From Euglena gracilis (Eukaryota; Euglenida; Euglenophyceae; Euglenales), in assembly GCA_039621445.1 (NCBI GenBank), contig CP154955.1, forward strand, positions 35,036,640 to 35,100,639: a DNA stretch of 64,000 bases, in the 5' to 3' direction. Made by a program: the position numbers and the translations under genes. Position 1 is the first letter of the stretch; each line of letters opens with the position of its first letter. The notes under the pieces are model-generated. The model saw only the letters and a list, made by a program, of their open reading frames with translations, ran no database searches and was not told where the DNA came from. Shown here piece by piece: positions 1 through 11,949 of the stretch.

Positions 1-324
1 AGTGCCGAGCCTACGCTGGTCACTGCCTCGATAATCGAAAACAGTTTCAATCCAAATGCCTCCAACTTCCATAAGGAGGCCCAATTCTCAAAAACCTGTG
101 CCCACGGATTGAGGATCTGGAAAAAGTACAGTGGTGAAAAAGGATGCAAATATCCCAAACATCTCCAACCTCGGGGCTGCCAATTTGAGAAATTTAAAAA
201 AACCCTCCCACACCGACGAGCACCACAACTCATTGACAGAGGCATCCTCTAGCAATAACAATTCAAAACAGAGACAAGGGAGGAAGGGAGAGCTAAATCC
301 TGTGCACCAGTGTGGACAGTTGTG

Positions 325-326
<2 letters not shown>

Positions 327-390
<64 letters not shown>
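327..390. repeat. (GA)n microsatellite
   Basis: This is a pure GA dinucleotide run of about 64 bases. It produces the long Ser-Leu or Arg-Glu open frames seen on both strands here, which are not genes. Confidence 0.98.
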
Positions 391-392
<2 letters not shown>

Positions 393-559
393 CTTGACCT
401 TGCTTTTCTTTCTTGACTGCAGCTTCTTCGGGTCCATTCTCCTGCGCAGACCGGGAGATGCAATCGCTGGCAGAGAGCCACGCTGTCAGCAAAAAAAACT
501 GTCCCCAATTGATGCTTGATGGCGTAGGCAGAATACCAAAAATCACTGCGAGCCATGTC

Positions 560-665
560 CTCATTTCAGGACAATCAACCCCCCACAAATATAAAGCCCC
601 CCCCGGCTTTGTATTTGGACGGGATTTCAAGGCCCTCGGGGGGGATTTATATTGGGGGGGGTGGG
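560..665. repeat. G-tract fold-back, AAATATAAA family
   Basis: C-tract arms with the word AAATATAAAG face G-tract arms with the word TTTATATT, around a core that reads GGGATTTCAAGG on the plus strand. The same half-site layout recurs near 9,530-9,900, 21,505-21,610, 21,915-22,015 and 27,310-27,335. No protein is encoded. It is most simply a short inverted-repeat element. Confidence 0.7.
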
Positions 666-889
666 CTCTACATTGGGGGGGATCAAACTTTTTCGGGCGG
701 CTTCTGTGACCTTCGGCAGCCTTCAATTGCGGCCAAATACCGGTTTTTATGCCAAGTTTTTGTTTTTGTTGCAAAAATGTGCAATTATTATCCAAAGTGG
801 AGCACCTTGGCGAAAAAATGTTGCATCCACCCAAAATTCTTCCACTTTTCCTGGATGACACCATCGTCTGGCTCCATGTCGGGGGGGGG

Positions 890-990
890 GCGGGGGGCTT
901 TGTATGGGGGGCTTTATTGCTAAGCTCTTACCTCTTTAGACTAAGAGCGAAGCTTACCCCTGGGCAAAAGGGGGGGTCGGCCCCCCCCCT
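890..990 (+). repeat. Dispersed repeat shared with 46,085-46,150
   Basis: The block with words resembling GAGCTCTTA-TCTCTT and AAGCTTACC, ending in a G tract, is matched in opposite orientation at 46,085-46,150. Chance reading frames through both copies give a similar peptide containing LSSYLFR. The match is clear by eye but imperfect. Confidence 0.65.
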
Positions 991-1149
991 CCCCCCCCCC
1001 CTCTGGGTAGACCATGAAAACCACGGATTATCACCATGACCCCAGCCCGGTTCCTGGAATTTTTCTCCAGTCGCGAGCGACTGAATTTCTAGTTTCCGAA
1101 TCACCTCAATTTGACCCCCAACTCCCCGCCAGGCCCCAGTTATTCACGC

Positions 1150-1285
1150 GCGAAGGAGTCAAACTGGGTAGGATTGCCCCCCTTCTGACTCTGCCATTTT
1201 GCCGGGGTCCAAAAATCGGTCAAAAATCGATTTTTCGAAAATATCTCGAGAAAACGTACATTATTTTTGGAAATGTCGGTCTGAC
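1150..1285 (+). repeat. Dispersed repeat shared with 50,280-50,395
   Basis: Both copies carry AAACTGGGTAGGATT, then ATTTTTCGAAAATATCTCG, then AAATGTCGGTC, in the same order and orientation. The second copy lies beside the truncated Tc1 element at 50.6 kb. Confidence 0.75.
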
Positions 1286-1399
1286 GAAATGTGCCCCCCG
1301 GAGCCCTCTATCGCCCCCCGTTCGCCGTTTTGGCCGCCGACACGCCTGGCCCGTGTTCTGGCGTGCTTTTGCGTCCCAAAACGGCCACTTTGGGGTGCT

Positions 1400-1835
1400 T
1401 TTTTTTGGCCGTTTTGGGCCAAAAAAATCGATTTTCCAAAATATTCTGACACTGAAGCAAAATCAAAGAAAATGTCCGCAAAAATGAAGCCCTTGGAATG
1501 CCCTATCCAACCATGGTTTACTTCCCCCCCTCAACTCTTCGTGTAGCCCGAGTTATGGCCGTTTTTCATCCAATTTTGGCCCATTTCAGGGGCCATTTTG
1601 GGCTTTTTGGGGGGTCAAAAAAATCAATGTTTCCAAAATATCTCAGAAATGAAGCAAAGTCAAAGGAAATGTCTGGACACCTGAAATGAAGCCCTTGGAA
1701 TACCCTATCTAGCAGTATTTTGATTTCCCCGCAACTCCCCGCCTGGCCTGGGTTATGGTCATTTTTCGGCCAATTTTGGCCATTTTGAACAGTTTTGGCC
1801 TGTTTGACTTAGCCGTTTTCGGCCATTTTGGGGTC
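1400..1835 (+). repeat. Tandem repeat, period about 202 bp
   Basis: GAAGCCCTTGGAAT occurs at about 1,486 and 1,688. It is accompanied by repeated blocks with TTATGG-C-TTTTTC, CCAAAATAT and GTCAAAAAA at the same spacing. About two diverged copies are visible and a third is partial. No coding potential survives in any frame. Confidence 0.75.
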
Positions 1836-2865
1836 AAAAAGTCGGGAAAAAAAAGCAGGAAAACAATTGCCCGAAACCATGTTTTTGGGCCTCCCGGACC
1901 CGGAAAAGCTGTTTTTGGGCCGAAAATGAGTGTTTTTCGACCCCCCGGCCCCCCGTTTTTGGCCCGAAACCAATGGACTTTGGGTCAAAATCGGGACAAA
2001 AAAGTTGAAAAAAAATCCAACAAAACGCATATGGGGTGTATGGGGGGGTTAACATTACTGTAAAATTGTTGAAAGTTACCATAAATTGCAAGTGTGATTT
2101 GTAAATTATGATTTACGTGAAATTTGCAATGCCAGTCTTTTCAGCCTTCCATTACATGCAGTCCCATTAAGAGCTCAGCGCTATTCAAAACCTGGTGTTT
2201 GTGGGGGGCTTTATATTTGGGGGGGGGGCTTTATGTTTGGGGGGGGTTATATTTGGGGGGGTTATATTGGGGGGGGGGCTTTTCTTTTATATTTGGGGGG
2301 TTAAATTTGGGGGGGGGTCAGCTTGTCATTTATCAGTTTGCAGGTCTTTGCAACACAAACCAAACCAAGGCAGAAGGGAATTCAGAATATGGATCAATTG
2401 CACAAGCACCACAACAAAATTTCAGGTGGATTTGTGTTTTTTTCTTTGAAACACCGATTCTCCTAAACCCTGTTGGCCACCCCTGCATTTGCAACAAGAA
2501 ACCCACACAGGCGGAAATGCAACGCATTTTCAAACTCTTAACCAGAAGCCTGAAAAAAAAAGTTCAGAATTTGTCCAACCCAAGAAATTGCAATTGTTCA
2601 ACAAAAAAAGCAAAAAAGAGTGAAATTCCAGAAAGTGGGAACCGTCAATGTCCTCCCTTGGGGGGGGGGGGTAAATCGCTCGGCTGTTGAAATCTTTTTC
2701 TTAAAAAAAACCTGCTTTTTTGGACCAATTTAAAGAACCTCCGTGAAAAGATTTTTTGGCCAAAATTTCAGCAATAATAATAAAAAAAAGGCTCCCGAAA
2801 AAATTTTAAAGCAACCAACTCGCAGCAGGGGGGGGAGGGGAATGCGCTGGGCGGCCCTCAGAAAA

Positions 2866-3315
2866 AATGCGCAAAAATGCGCAAAAAATGCGCTGAGTTT
2901 GTGACATTCCTCAGGGAAAAAGGACTTAAACAAATTTCCAACAGTAAATCCAAAATTAAACCAAAATCACCAAAAAGAGCTGAAATGAAGGCATTTTGGC
3001 CAAAAAAGTGCGAAAATGGCTTCGTTGGAAACAGAAATGGGTCAGTTGAACGTGGGCAAATTTCGGTGAGCATCTGATTTGGGTGGAAAACGTGCAAAAA
3101 TGGCAAAATGTGCAAAATTGGGCAAAAAATGCGCAAAAAGGCGCAAAAATGGAAAATATGCAAATTGGGCAAAAAAATGCGCAAAAAATGGAAAATGCGC
3201 AAAAATGGGGGGGAAATGTGCAAAAAATGCGCAAAAAAATGCGCAAAAATGCGCATTTTTGAAAAATTGACAAAAATGCGCAAAAAAATGCGCAAAAATG
3301 CAGAAAAATGCGCAG
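2866..3315. repeat. Degenerate GCGCAAAAATG array
   Basis: Dozens of copies of a short unit close to GCGCAAAAAATG, with variable A-tract length, form a low-complexity array. The His/Phe-rich and Lys/Cys-rich open frames over it are products of the repeat. A similar, less dense TGCAAAAAA array lies at about 18,830-18,870 and 19,190-19,260. Confidence 0.9.
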
Positions 3316-3432
3316 CGCATCCCCCCCCCCCCCGCTCGAGGTCTTAATTTGGTGGGGCTGTTTCAGAACCCACAAAAAAAAATCTTTCTCTTTCTCTTTC
3401 TTAGGCGGCCCAACTCGCACGTTGGACCTGAC

Positions 3433-3673
3433 CTGAACGTTGCAAAATTTCGCAGCCTCCAAAACTTCTTCAACCTCCCAATACCGAGGCCTGAGGTCCA
3501 CATCAGTCCAAAATAATGTGTGGGCGCCACAGGGCTCGAAAGAAACGGCTCTGAACTTGAGGATCTGCGGGCACAGGCCTTCCAGGGCACACAGTGCATG
3601 AACCCGCAATGCAGGATGAAGAATGCGGGACTCCATTGCGCATTTGCACAATGACACCGTTGAATTCTCATTC
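3433..3673 (-). CDS. Exon of an unrecognised gene
   Basis: The minus strand shows a pyrimidine-rich acceptor (TTCTTTTTAG), 241 nt open in one frame, and a donor CAG|GTCAGG. The exon enters with one carried base and leaves in phase 0, giving 80 codons. The peptide is of ordinary composition, acidic and aromatic towards its end (motif LFWTDVDLRPRYWEVEEVLE). I do not recognise the family. Neighbouring exons are not secured; a possible one lies at about 4,290-4,400 on the same strand (motif FMHPLANEPPRTMFSE). It could be a gene fragment. Confidence 0.5.
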
Positions 3674-5752
3674 CTAAAAAGAACTACCTATTTTGAACCC
3701 GCTTTATTTCACTTTGGGTGGAGAGGATGAGAGAGGGGGATAGAGCCAAGGTGGATGACAACTTAGTGCGGAAAAAGAAGAAGCCACCCCCTGGCGCGTG
3801 TCTGGAACCATCTTCTTTATGTTCAGATGTCCTATGCCTTGTCCTAGCCCACTTCAATGCTGGAGGTTGATGCCATTTGTTTCGCAGTGCAGCATGCCTG
3901 AGGGACGCCCTTTTGGACACTCTTGAGACTCAGAAAATTGTTATTGAAAAGAAATCACAGATAAACTTTCAATGTCAAGGCCGAGGAAAATTTCTGGGTA
4001 AGCGAAAAATGAAAACCAGGACTGCCCCATGGTTCTCAACACCAGTGAATGCGGAGGCCCTAAAATGGAGGGCCACCACGGGACCAATATGTCAAAAGGG
4101 TGGGTTTCAAAACCGGGTTTGTGGGACAGCGAAAGATTTCATGACTGGGCATTGGCGTGCGTAAAAGCTTTAGGATGGATCAACGAGATTCCCGATGTGC
4201 CTGGTCGCCGCCTAGTGAACCGACAACCAAGGGAACGGGCTTGGGGAAAGAAGACACTGCTGAGTTTGCCTCAAATTTTCTACTGTGCAACGACATGCAG
4301 GTCGTGCGAGTTTGGCCGCCTGAGTCTTTGACAACTCCGAGAACATTGTCCTTGGGGGTTCATTGGCCAATGGGTGCATGAAAATTGGACCTGCGAGGGT
4401 AGCACAGGTTTGTGTTAATGAGAATAAAATCCAACAGATGGAAAATGAATATGAATATATTCTAACAATCTTGCAGCAGGACAACAAAACCCCTTAACTC
4501 AGGCATGAGGCATACGCTCTCCTTTTTCCTCTTCTGTGCCTTGCCCATCACATCATGTGGTGCATAACACAGGGTACAACAACCTGTGCAGCGATATGGG
4601 CAACTTGCACACAACCGATTCAATTACTTCCTGAAGTGCAGGGTGAAAAAAGAAGCAGCAATCCGATGAAAGCAAGTAGTGTTGTCAGCATTGCTGGTTT
4701 CGGTGGCAAATTCCACAGCAAATAAAAAAGGGGATGGGTCGATAATGGAGATCCAATGCTTGACTCAGATCTATGGGACAAATTTCAGTATCAAATTCTG
4801 TCACCCTTTAAAAGAAAAAGAATAAAAATTTCTCCATTCTAAACTAATTTCTCTAATATGTACTATGGCATGCGCGCGTACTCATGTGCGCGCACCATCT
4901 GGGTTGTTTCCATTTAGATACTCCCTTTCGGTGAGGAGGTGCGACATTAATGAACATACCAAAAGCATTGGGTTGTTGTGAGACTTCTTCTAAAATCACC
5001 AATGCGCGAACTGAGGGAATAGGGTTAGGGTTGGAAAATTTGGCTGATAGGTTCAGGTTTTTATCATAACTCGAACCCTCCACCTTCAATACCTCTAAGG
5101 ACCAGGATTCTTTTTAACTTGGAAGAGCCCCGGGGGGCAGGTCTGCGGCCAGAACCCTCCCCCAAGCCAGAAACCCACACCCGGGTCTCAAGGTTGGGTT
5201 TCAGCGTAGGGTTTCAAGGTATGGGTGTGGGTTTCGGCGCGAAAATTTCTCAGGCGCCGAAATTATTGGGAAATACTTAGACAACCAAATTTTGGGGGGG
5301 TTACCCCCCAGGGGGCCCACACTGGGCCGGGTGGGTGGGGGGACCCCCGGGGGTCTTAAACAGAAGCCTGCTGAGGACCTTTCAGTTAATGTCAGAAAAA
5401 GTGTCACTTGATTCCATTCCAGACATCCTTTGATAAATGCTAGACACCTTGTTGAGATGGGAAACGACAAGCCAGCCCCCGAACCAAAACGGTTACGTTT
5501 GATACGCTACATTTACAGCCACTGTCCTGACGCTCACCAGCACTTCCCCTGGCTAGGCCCTGGCTAAGCTCACCCTTGACCCATGCGAATCCGTATGCAG
5601 CGGCTTGAGTGCCCCCCTTCCACACACAGCACTGGCCGAACGGGGTGAGCTCCGTTCCGAGCGCAGCCCATCGCCGAGCATTGCCATCGCACAACGCCGA
5701 GTGCTTCGCGTCGGCGGGGGCGTCCGTCCGGCGCAGGGCTGCGGGGCACGGG
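3674..5752. other. Mostly non-coding stretch
   Basis: No convincing gene is seen. There are two competing weak coding signals: plus strand about 4,029-4,331 (motif WDSERFHDWALACVKALGW) and minus strand about 4,290-4,400. They overlap on opposite strands, so at most one is likely to be real. A short telomere-like AGGGTTAGGGTT lies at about 5,025. The rest is ordinary intergenic sequence leading to the 3' end of the SET gene. Confidence 0.5.
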
Positions 5753-8700
5753 TCAGTCCCCTTGGCACTTCCGGCAGGCGCAGAGGAACCCCCACGTCCC
5801 GGCCAGCGCCCTCTGCCGGTCCGCCTTCGGCTTCTGGACGTCGTCGCCCAGGTACGAAATGGTCAGCTCCGCCCCGGCTCGGACGGGAAGGACGGTCCAC
5901 ACCTGAGGGGTTGGGACCCGGTGCCACCGTCAAATCCACCATCGCACCCGGGAGACAAAAACTCCCGCATGTCAGTTCCCTAAAGAACAGCATGGTGTGG
6001 AAATTTGAAGACAAATCCCCTCCAAAATATAGGACCCCATTTTTGAAGGGTGTCATAAACATTCCGCCAAATGAAGAGCCAAACTTTGCTGTAAGAGAGG
6101 ATGTTATTGAAAAATTTAAGAAAACGTGTTGCTGGTATTTTTTTTACACTGGTTTCAAATAGGAGTGAATGAAAGCATGCTTGTTAAATGGTCCAAAACA
6201 CTACATATGCTGGAACACCAGGGACTGGGGAAAGCATCATTAAAGCACACGTAATTTACTCTGGGAGGAATAGTTGTGCAAATCAAGGGGACAAACAATG
6301 GGAACCATACTTTCGTTTTTCTGCGTTGCCCCCTCCGGGGCCACAAGAAAAGGCTGAATAATGTTCTCTCTGTTGCTGTTTCACCACTAATTCTCTAGGA
6401 ATGAAGTGAATGACCAAATGAAGAAACTCATCTTTGGATTCCTGGAAGGACGGCCAACCAGCCTGCCTCTGAAGGCTCATTTCAAAGCAAAGGGGCTCGG
6501 TTTGTGTGTGTTATGAGATGCGGTGGGCATGTTTCCGTCCTGCGGGACGGGGTGAGGGGGTGGTGTGCCACAGCGTCAGACCTCGATCTTGTGGTTCGCT
6601 GCGGAGATGCTCCAGGAGCAGGTGGGGAAGCAGCTGTGGTTGAAGAGGCAAGCGTCCGTGTAGAAGTAACTTTTGCCGGCGTCCTGGAACGCGTTGTGGC
6701 GGATGACGCTGCCGATCTTCAGCACCTGTGTGACGGGGCGAGGCCCGCCCGCCGCCTCACAGTGACGCCCCTGGAAAAAGCACGCGATGTGCACGCAAGG
6801 AAGTGTCTGCTCAGCGAGCATTGGCGTGGAGGAAGCAGGTGAGGGTTAGGGTTGGGGTTTGAGAACACTGAAGATCCCACCTTTCTTGCCAATGACTGGG
6901 ATTTTGAACGATTCCATTCCTTCGTATGAGCACTTGGCAAGAATGCACTATATTTGCATTTGAGCTTAGGCAGCCTATATCACACATAACGCTCAAATGC
7001 GCAACAGCCACAACTTCTCAACTCAACAGACGAGTTCCGGACAACCCAAACCGGTGGGCCCTGGTGCTCTCAGGGCCTTGGCACCAACGACATAACCAAG
7101 CACCTCCAGCAAGCATTTTGGGGCTGTCGTCGGGACTTGTCGGGGTTTGTCGGGATTTGTGAGGATTTGATCATTTGTGGTGGGTCCGACCGCATCATTT
7201 CGAAGGATTTGATGGGAGTCAAATGGCGCGTGGAACCCAATGTGGTTGAACCATGCTGTAGAAATTTGCCATCACTCCGTTGTCTGCGCAGTGGGGGACT
7301 CTTTTGGGCAGACATGCAGAAAATAAATGCATTCCACACCCGCCGCCCCTGTGGGAGGGGGTTGAAACAGGCAATGAAATAATCGTTGGACACCGAGGGG
7401 ATTCTTGCAATAGAGTTGAATTAAAAAAATGTGTCTTTTTGGCAATGACTGCACGGAACTTAAAACAAGACTGGGCTATTTGCACAACTTGCACGCCTTT
7501 TTAAAATCAAATTTTGTGTCCATTGCATCCAGCAAGGCTGCCTGCGGACCTGGAAGTTCAGAGTCCTTTCTGAGCACCTCCCGTGACAAATCCTGGCAAA
7601 TTCTGACAGCACCACAAAATTTTGCAGCAAAAATTGATGGACACAGATTTTTTTTCTCAAAGTTGGTGACCTAGGGGTGGGTCTGGTCCCCCCAGGGGGT
7701 GGGTGGGGACCTCAGAATTGACCCCCAAAGGTAATTCCAGGGTTCATAAGATATAAGGAGGGGGTCCGACCCCATCCCCTGCCGTTGTATTGAACCCTGA
7801 GTGGGTCCCCCTGAGCCCCCGGGGGTGTGCCTCTGGATGAAAGTGGTTTGACCTCTTTTTTTGTTCAAATTTACACTTCTCGGAGTGAAAGGCGCCCATT
7901 CTGGTCTCCCAGTGTTGGATTTTGCGAAAAGCCCATTGAGCAAATGCACAACACAAATACCAAGAAAATACAGTTTGAAAATGCGCAATCGGCAAGAGTT
8001 TGTGCATTGCTGTGCAAAATACCTGTGTTGGTGATGTGGAACTGTTCAGACACAGGGAGGAAGGGACGACCCAATAAGAATTATGGGCACTGAGTGGAGC
8101 GTCACTGGAGCTGCCGGCTCTTTGGGATAAAGGCAAGGTGATCAACAGTCGAAATTAAAACGGATCAGAGGAGGACAAGAAGGAGTCAATCACACCTGCG
8201 AGGGTGTCACTGCGTCAGTCATGGCAAGCACCTTGTCCACCGCAGACACAGCCCCTGGCCACTCTTCGTCGGCTGGGAGGCCAGTCTTCATCCCAGCCGC
8301 CCAGTCCCCCTCCTTGTCCAATACACCAACCCAGGACCTGCAATCCATAGGAGGAGGGTCCACGGTGGAGAACAGGGTCGAATCTGAAGAGGGAGGTGGG
8401 ATTCTGGTGGGGTACTGCCATTTGGGGTCAGCTTCCACCACACTAAAACTGTTTATTTAGGATGGCCGCATGTTTTTGAACACCTCTAGGCACTGATCAG
8501 GCCGGCACATCGGAACAGGTATCCCTGGGATCATGCTGGGAACCCCCAATCGGTTAACCCCCCCCCTAATAGAAGCACGGGGCCGCAGGGTCCAAATAAA
8601 ATCACAGACCCCATTTTGATGGGTTTTCTGAAGAAAATCAACAAAAATCGCGCAGGTAGGGCCCAAATAGAAGCGCACCCCCCGCCGCCAGAGGTGGCGG

Positions 8701-10145
8701 TCCGCTACAAGCACACCCGTGCTTCTATTAGGGGGGGTCCCACCTGTTTTCGGGCCAGATCACAGATTTTTTTACAAGAGTGATGGGTTTGGACCAGCCA
8801 TTGGAATGGCAAGAGCGGCTTCGAGGGTAGAAATGATCCAGACGCCTCAATCAAGGTCCCAGGTGCTTGAGGCGAGCCTCCAACGGCCCCAGCCAACTGC
8901 ATGATGTGGCCGGTGAAGTACTCTGCAGGAGGCAGAGAGAAAGCAAAAACTGGTTCCCACCTGAACTGAAGCAGCGGTTGGCGAGGTATGACATGTCCGC
9001 GTTGTGGGTGGACAATAAACCCCCTCAAACTGCACCGTTCAGTGGCAGCCACCCGCCCACCCACCCAAATGAGCGTGTGGCACAGAGAAAAGTTGTGAGC
9101 CATCTATTAGCTACAGGTATGAGCTTTAGCCACTGTATCCATCTGTTTGATGGTGGTGGGGCTATTATTCGGCAGGCTGTGATATGGTGCTCAGGGAGGC
9201 AGTTTTGGGGCTAAATGTACACCTTTGCACTCACTGGGGGGGGGGGGCACACTTTTGTTAGGCACAGAAAAATTTGCCACATACAACACAACACAACTGC
9301 AGGGGAGGCCGGCAGCCGGCACCAGACCTTGGCCCTCGGTGGGCAGGGCCGCCACCTTGGCCGCCGCCCCCACGATGAGGTCTTCGTACGACTCGCCCAC
9401 CGCCCACGGCTCCGAGATGAGCACCGTGCGGCCCGGAGGGATGTCCCACAGGGCTGTGGGGAGGATGGGCACTGGGAGCGAGTTGGCAGCTAGAGGTAAG
9501 AGGAAGGCAAGAGGTGGGGCAGAGCAGGGGGAGACACCCCCCCCAAACATAAAGCTCCCCCAAATATAAGGTGGGTTTGCTGCCCAAATATGAAGCCTCT
9601 CCCCCAACACAAAGCCTGTCGATGGTGCCATTCAGAAAAAAGCAGAAAATTCTCGGGTGGATATTGCAATTTTAAGCAGAAATCCTCCATTCTGGACAAA
9701 GTTTGCATATTTTGGGGGGGGATAGGAGATGTACAACCAGAATTTGGTATGAACTTGGTATTCGTGCAGATGAAGGCCGTTCAAGGTCATAAAATCCAGT
9801 CAAAAAAAAGTTTGATTTCCTCGCCCAAACATGAACCCCCCCCCAATATAAAGCCCCCTGAAGGTCTTGAAATCCCACCAAAACATAAACCCGGTAGGGC
9901 ACAAGCAAACACCACTTTTGCCAAAATCAAACACCACATGTTTGCGTCCCCCCGCCCCTGAGATTGAGAGAGAGGAAGGGAGAGGGGGAGGGGGGGGGGG
10001 GGACCTGTGACCCCCCGGCCGGCGCCAGGCACTGGTCGCACCACAACGCCCTCGGTCCAGGTGGAGGGCGGCACGAGGGGGTGGAAGGGCTCCACGGTGG
10101 GGGGCCGTGGCCATGCGGGCCGGGGAAGGAGGAGGGAGAGGGGCA
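5753..10145 (-). CDS. SET-domain protein lysine methyltransferase (Set5/SMYD-like), six exons
   Basis: The exons in coding order are 10,145-10,005; 9,453-9,328; 8,922-8,844; 8,337-8,196; 6,725-6,582; and 5,902-5,753, which ends in TGA. All five junctions are phase-compatible and lie at AG...GT borders. Together they read about 260 residues. In order they show the SET entry (GAGRGV then DIPPGRTVLISEPWA), a middle insert, the catalytic NHSC block (LFNHSCFPTC), the ELTISYLGDD block with the catalytic Tyr, and a post-SET CxCxxC zinc ligand set (CACRKC) four residues before the stop. Known members transfer methyl groups from S-adenosylmethionine to lysines of histones or other proteins. No MYND finger separates the SET halves, which favours a Set5-like arrangement. 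Third codon positions are almost all G or C. The 5' end is not secured. Introns contain fold-back repeats. The family call is firm; the substrate is unknown. Confidence 0.92.
8558..8737. repeat. 180-bp element with G-tract inverted ends (CTAATAGAAG family)
   Basis: The left end CCCCCCCTAATAGAAGCACG is matched by the inverse CGTGCTTCTATTAGGGGGGG at 8,718-8,737. Inside is a GC hairpin, CCGCCGCCAGAGGTGGCGG, at about 8,680-8,700. The element lies wholly in the third intron of the SET gene (between 8,844 and 9,328 lies the second; this one sits between the exons ending 8,844 and starting 8,337). Related sequence occurs at 22,052-22,462. Confidence 0.85.
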
Positions 10146-10299
10146 CTGTCCCCCGACAATAAAGTAACAAAAGTAACAACAAAATGTGGTAAAATAACAA
10201 CAAACACACGGGGTGTGGCCCTGAAATGCACGGGGATCCATCGGCAGAGGCAACCGGCCCGAGACGACAAGAAACGGCCGCCGGCAAGTTTCTTGTCGT

Positions 10300-10600
10300 C
10301 TCCAGCATTGGGAGTGGGTAGAGGAGGTGGGGGGAGCACGGCCACGGTGGAGGGGTCCGGGGGCCGCTGGTGGCTGCAGTCCGGCCGCTTCTTCGGCTTG
10401 CGGCCGGCACCGCCACACGTCCAGGGGATGCCCCGGGGGTCTTGGTGCAAGTTGAAACCCGCCCCATATATGTGTTTGGCTCCCGCCCTCACAACGCGGC
10501 TCGCACGCGCCACGCGATGCGCAACGAAGGTGGCCAGCACGGGACAGAACCGCCGCAGCAGGGGAGAGGCCAATGCGCGCCACTGGGAGGGCGGAGCGGG
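10300..10600 (-). CDS. Probable upstream exons of the SET gene
   Basis: Two minus-strand stretches have the same near-total G/C third positions as the SET exons. One (about 10,590-10,500) encodes a basic helix-like segment (LLRRFCPVLATFVAHRVARA) followed by a GTGAGG donor. The next (about 10,475-10,310) encodes a Pro-rich segment containing GRKPKKRPDC, which resembles a nuclear localisation signal. Exact borders and phases could not be fixed, so membership in the SET gene rests on strand, composition and position. They could belong to a separate small gene. Confidence 0.45.
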
Positions 10601-10847
10601 CATGCCCTGTTCCTGCCATTTCCCTCAGCCGCCGGCCTTCTGCTCTGTGCAATGCGACATCCGGGGGCCTGCAAAGCAGCCGGGAAAGCGCGGCGGGGGA
10701 TTCAGGGGAGGGTCTGGCTGGACAGAGACGAGGCAGTCCCCCCTTTCAGGAGAATACGCAGATGGAAACAGCTTGGGAGAGGAAATAGTTCAGGGGAGGG
10801 GTTGTCCTCTGTCCCCAGCCCTTCAATTCCGTGGGTCGGGAACAATC

Positions 10848-11170
10848 CATTGCTTACTGACCCCCAGGGGGGGGGTCGCTTTCCATTTTCAAAACCGAGT
10901 CAGTCACTTTTCAAACCCCCCCCCCCCGGGTCTGACCCGGCGGCTCGGTCACTTTGCCCACTCGGCCAAAAATGGCCAAAAATCAAAGGATTTTGGTCAA
11001 AAATAGAAAAAAAATTCCGGCGCCTTCAGCGCCGGGTGGCCACTTTCAGCCATCCTGGCCGACCCCAGGGGGAGGGGGAGGGGGGTTTGGAGCCAAAAAC
11101 CAGTCAGTCACTTCGAAAAACCAGTCAGTTAACCCCCCCAAGGGTGGGGTCGGACACACCTTAAGCAATG
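10848..11170. repeat. MITE-like element with CCATTGCTTA ends
   Basis: CCATTGCTTA at the left is matched by TAAGCAATGG at the right, about 325 bp apart. Inside are G/C tracts, repeated CAGTCAGTCACTT words, and a perfect 7-bp stem (CCGGCGC at 11,017-11,023 with GCGCCGG at 11,029-11,035). A related block with the same words and hairpin lies at 38,850-39,150. It sits between the SET and PIGQ genes. Confidence 0.75.
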
Positions 11171-11949
11171 GTATGGTCAGGAAGAGGTGGAGGGGAGAGG
11201 GCAGGGCTGAATGAGAAGTCCAGTAACCACGGTGTGGTGTGGTGGGGTTGAGTGGGGGGGGAGGGGGTTGTGTGGCGAGAGGGTCGACCCTTCACCCTTC
11301 TTTATTTCAGCCCCCCCAAAGCACCTGACTTCCAGAGAGAGCATTCCCCCCAAATAGTTCTACAAGGATAAAGCAAACGTCCGCTCGTAACACATCCGAC
11401 AGCGTACATCACCCAACGTCCATCAACACCTGATGCATCTGCCAACGTCATCCTCAGCCCCAAAAACATCATTTGGCGGACATCAACAAGATCAAGAGTG
11501 GGGAACCAAAATTTTGTAACGTTGTTCTAGAACATCCTCGACGACTCGTCAAAATGGCTTTCACCTCCCCCACCATCCCTGGAGGCTGCCCAAGCGCCGT
11601 CAGTGATGAAGTTGGGTGGTTTTGGACGGTGGTCGCACTTTCAATAAAGGATTGAAGAATGGAAGCCTGGCTGCATGTGCACGCGTGCATGTGTGTGAAC
11701 TGCCTTGCTTGCACGAATTTGGCTTCAGGTAGGGGCAGGGCTTCCAAAGGGCACTTAAGACAAGAACTCCTGGGGTCCAACAACGTTGTGTGCATCCCCG
11801 GGGCAGCAGTGTGGACTTGCGGGCCACAAAAGGTCCGACAGTGGACACACATGAAGTGCGGGGGAGCATTGCGGCGGCCGGAGTGCACAACCCGGCCGAG
11901 GAGAGGGCGGTTCGTCAAGTGCCAGGCAAGCCCCCGGGGGACCCGGCGG

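Noticed and set aside
88-864. A 258-codon minus-strand open frame with a long Ser-Leu run
   Set aside because: The run is the GA microsatellite. Flanking peptide is low-complexity and crosses G-tract repeats.
3080-3310. A CRISPR array
   Set aside because: Units are 10-14 bases without spacers, and the context is eukaryotic.
2858-3657. Open frames rich in His/Phe or Lys/Cys over the GCGCAAAAATG array
   Set aside because: They are read-throughs of a short repeat in several frames at once. Only the exon at 3,433-3,673 is kept.
8221-8460. Plus-strand 79-codon frame with an ATG
   Set aside because: The opposite strand here is an exact, phase-matched SET exon (8,196-8,337).
9787-10603. Long overlapping open frames on both strands at 9.8-10.7 kb
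   Set aside because: Length is due to high GC content. Only the parts joined by splice sites and matching third-position bias were kept.
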